Source of the DNA: Bacillota bacterium
Lineage (GTDB): Bacteria; Bacillota; Clostridia; Acetivibrionales; DTU013
DNA length: 7,455 bases
Assembly: GCA_023415815.1 (NCBI GenBank)
Contig: JAEZJL010000103.1
Coordinates: forward strand, 1-7,455
Reading direction: 5' to 3'
Position 1 is the first letter of the stretch. The number at the start of each line of letters is the position of its first letter. The notes under the pieces were generated by a model. The model did no database searches. It worked only from the letters and a program-made list of their open reading frames with translations, and was not told where the DNA came from. This document shows positions 5,818 to 7,455 of this stretch, piece after piece. A program made the position numbers and the translations under genes.

Positions 5818-7305
5818 TCATCTCTCGGCGTACCAGCCCAGCTTGCCTGGCGCCAGGTTTATATTGACCTGCTTGACCTCGGTATATTCCTCAAGCCCGT
5901 GCACCCCGAGCTCACGCCCGTAGCCGCTCATTTTGAACCCGCCCCACGGAGCTTCGTTGAAGGTCGGATTGTAGCAGTTTATCCACGTAATGCCCGCCCT
6001 CAGCTCGCGCATCACGCGGATTCCTCTCGCTCCGTCCGTCGTGAATACGGCTCCCGCCAGTCCGTATACGGTGTCGTTCGCCAGCTTCACAGCCTCCTCC
6101 TCCGTCTTGAAGGTCTGTATGGTCACGACCGGCCCGAAGATTTCTTCCTTCACAATCGTCATATCGGAGGTGCAGTCGTCGAATATCGTGGGCTGCACGA
6201 AGTAGCCTTTGGAAAGCTCGCCGTCCGTCACCCTCCTGCCGCCGCACACAAGGGTAGCGCCTTCCTCAATGCCCTTTTTTATGTAGCCGAGCACCGTATT
6301 CATATGCTCTTCGGATACCAGCGGCCCGATATCGACGTCGGGGTCCAGACCGTTCCCCATCGTCATCCTGCTCGCCCTCTCGGCCAGCCGGGCGACGAAT
6401 TTATCCTTTACGAATTCCTCTATGATGATCCTGGAGCCTGCGGAGCAGACCTCTCCCTGGTTGAAAAACACTCCGATCATGGCCCACTCGACCGCGCCCT
6501 CCAGGTCTGCGTCGGCAAATATGACATTCGGGGACTTGCCCCCCAGCTCAAGCCCGACCTTTTTCAGATTCCCGACCGCCGCGCGGGCTATCGACTGCCC
6601 CACCTCGGTGCTTCCCGTAAAGGTCACGATATCGACGTCATGGCTTGCAGCCATCTCATTGCCAACCTTAGACCCCGAGCCCATCACAAGATTTACCGTC
6701 CCGGGAGGCAGGCCGATGCTGTCGAGCACCTCGAACAGCGCCACCGCTGAAAGGGGCGTAAGGGTGCTCGGCTTGAAAACAATGCTGTTTCCGGCTGCAA
6801 GCGCAGGCGCTATCTTCCATATAGCCATAAGGAACGGGTAGTTCCAAGGGGTGATCTGCGCGCACACGCCTATCGGCTCCCTCACTGTGTAGGAATGCAT
6901 GGGGCCGAAGCCGTCGTTGACATCGTAGACCTCGCCGTTGGGCTTGGTGATCAGGCCGGCATAATACCGGAAGCAGTTAATGCCGTCGTCCACATCACAT
7001 TCGGCCTCCCTGAGCGGCTTGCCGTTGTCCAGGGTGTCTATCCGCGCCAGCTCGTCCCGGCGCGCCTTTAACGCGTCCGCTATGCTGAAAATGGTTTCGG
7101 CGCGCTTCTGGGCGCAGGTCCTCCGCCATTCTCCCTTTCCGTAAAAAGCCTCTTTTGCCGCGGCTATAGCCAGCCTGGCGTCTTCCGCGTCCCCCTCCGC
7201 CGTAATACCTATGACCTCGCCCGTAGCCGGGTTGATCACCTTGCGCGTGGCTCCGGACAACGCCGGAACCCATTTGCCGTTGATATAGTTTAATTTTGTT
7301 TCCAT
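5818..7305 (-). CDS. NAD(P)-dependent aldehyde dehydrogenase, betaine-aldehyde/aminoaldehyde type
   Basis: This cytoplasmic enzyme oxidises an aldehyde to its acid with NAD(P)+. From the start at 7305 it has 495 residues, the normal family length. Visible motifs are the oxyanion Asn155 in ITPWNYP, Lys178 in FKPS for cofactor binding, GSTEVG (231-236), general base Glu253 in LELGGKSPN, nucleophile Cys287 in GEVCSAG and Glu388 in EEIFGPV. The closest family by eye is GbsA-like betaine aldehyde dehydrogenase (REPIGVC, YYAGL, APWGGFKMSGYGREL). Related enzymes also use 4-aminobutyraldehyde or 3-aminopropionaldehyde. The neighbouring polyamine importer favours an aminoaldehyde, but that is inference. 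GGGAGGAA (7319-7312) lies 6 bases before the chosen ATG. An in-frame ATG at 7341 touches the end of the previous gene and lacks such a site. It likely shares a transcript with the gene upstream. No strong intrinsic terminator follows. Confidence 0.93.
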   Translation of the reverse strand: METKLNYINGKWVPALSGATRKVINPATGEVIGITAEGDAEDARLAIAAAKEAFYGKGEWRRTCAQKRAETIFSIADALKARRDELARIDTLDNGKPLREAECDVDDGINCFRYYAGLITKPNGEVYDVNDGFGPMHSYTVREPIGVCAQITPWNYPFLMAIWKIAPALAAGNSIVFKPSTLTPLSAVALFEVLDSIGLPPGTVNLVMGSGSKVGNEMAASHDVDIVTFTGSTEVGQSIARAAVGNLKKVGLELGGKSPNVIFADADLEGAVEWAMIGVFFNQGEVCSAGSRIIIEEFVKDKFVARLAERASRMTMGNGLDPDVDIGPLVSEEHMNTVLGYIKKGIEEGATLVCGGRRVTDGELSKGYFVQPTIFDDCTSDMTIVKEEIFGPVVTIQTFKTEEEAVKLANDTVYGLAGAVFTTDGARGIRVMRELRAGITWINCYNPTFNEAPWGGFKMSGYGRELGVHGLEEYTEVKQVNINLAPGKLGWYAER

Positions 7306-7340
7306 AATAAGTTCCTCCCTGTGACAGTCATTTGCGTTCA

Positions 7341-7455
7341 TCAGCTGCCCACCTTTGCCATGGACAGCAGCTTTGTTTCCCCGTAGTGGCGTTCGTAAGG
7401 CGAATCCATCTCCATCAGCGAAGCCGGGAAGCCGTAGACAGCCAGCTTTTCTATG
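7341..7455 (-). CDS. C-terminal end of an unrecognised protein (partial)
   Basis: The minus-strand frame entering from the window edge encodes 37 residues ending SMAKVGS and a TGA at 7343-7341. It includes YGFPASLMEMDSPYERHYGE. Codon use is like the neighbouring genes and the frame stops 35 bp before the aldehyde dehydrogenase start, so it is probably the upstream gene of the same operon. I do not recognise the family from this fragment. An aldehyde-producing enzyme, such as an aminotransferase, oxidase or alcohol dehydrogenase, would make sense by context but is not shown by the sequence. Confidence 0.6.
   Translation of the reverse strand, partial: IEKLAVYGFPASLMEMDSPYERHYGETKLLSMAKVGS

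Noticed and set aside
5899..6750. Long plus-strand open frame of 283 codons opposite the aldehyde dehydrogenase
   Set aside because: It is a shadow of the conserved enzyme, rich in His, Arg and Pro as antisense frames of GC-rich genes often are.

Overview
This window looks like chromosomal DNA of a low-to-mid GC Bacillota, most likely a clostridial or related spore-former lineage. Supporting signs are strong AAGGAGG-type ribosome binding sites before almost every gene, sigma-A-like promoters, a lipoprotein-type solute-binding protein and a YesM-like sensor. Every convincing native gene is on the minus strand, so the window reads from right to left. No genus can be assigned from the sequence alone.

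Layout in transcription order. (1) 7455-7341: the last 37 codons of an unrecognised gene. (2) 7305-5818: an aldehyde dehydrogenase of the betaine-aldehyde/aminoaldehyde type, 35 bp downstream and probably cotranscribed with that gene. (3) 5817-5422: a long regulatory interval. It holds a 12-bp direct repeat with a 21-bp period, a good sigma-A promoter, a series of leader hairpins, a strong intrinsic terminator and a GC-rich region before the next gene. (4) 5421-1113: a polyamine-type ABC transporter operon in the order potD, PII-like gene, potA, potB, potC, with tight spacing or overlap. (5) 1112-874: potC 3' hairpins, then a divergence-free intergenic stretch with a promoter whose -35 lies inside a perfect 18-bp palindrome. 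(6) 873 to about 150: the membrane and extracellular sensory half of a YesM-like sensor. (7) 1 to about 150: a segment of about 72% GC with different coding character, joined abruptly to the sensor. It looks like an assembly chimera or a recombination breakpoint.

How the parts may work together. PotD on the outer face of the membrane would capture a polyamine or related cation, PotB and PotC form the channel, and PotA drives uptake. The PII-like protein keeps canonical nucleotide-binding residues but lacks the uridylylated tyrosine, so it may tie transport to energy state rather than to the classic nitrogen cascade. The aldehyde dehydrogenase could oxidise an aminoaldehyde derived from the imported compound, but that link rests only on proximity.

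The most interesting features are the potD leader, which looks like a transcription attenuator or unassigned riboswitch, and the PII-like gene embedded in the transporter operon. The 21-bp-period direct repeat upstream of the same promoter suggests a second layer of control.
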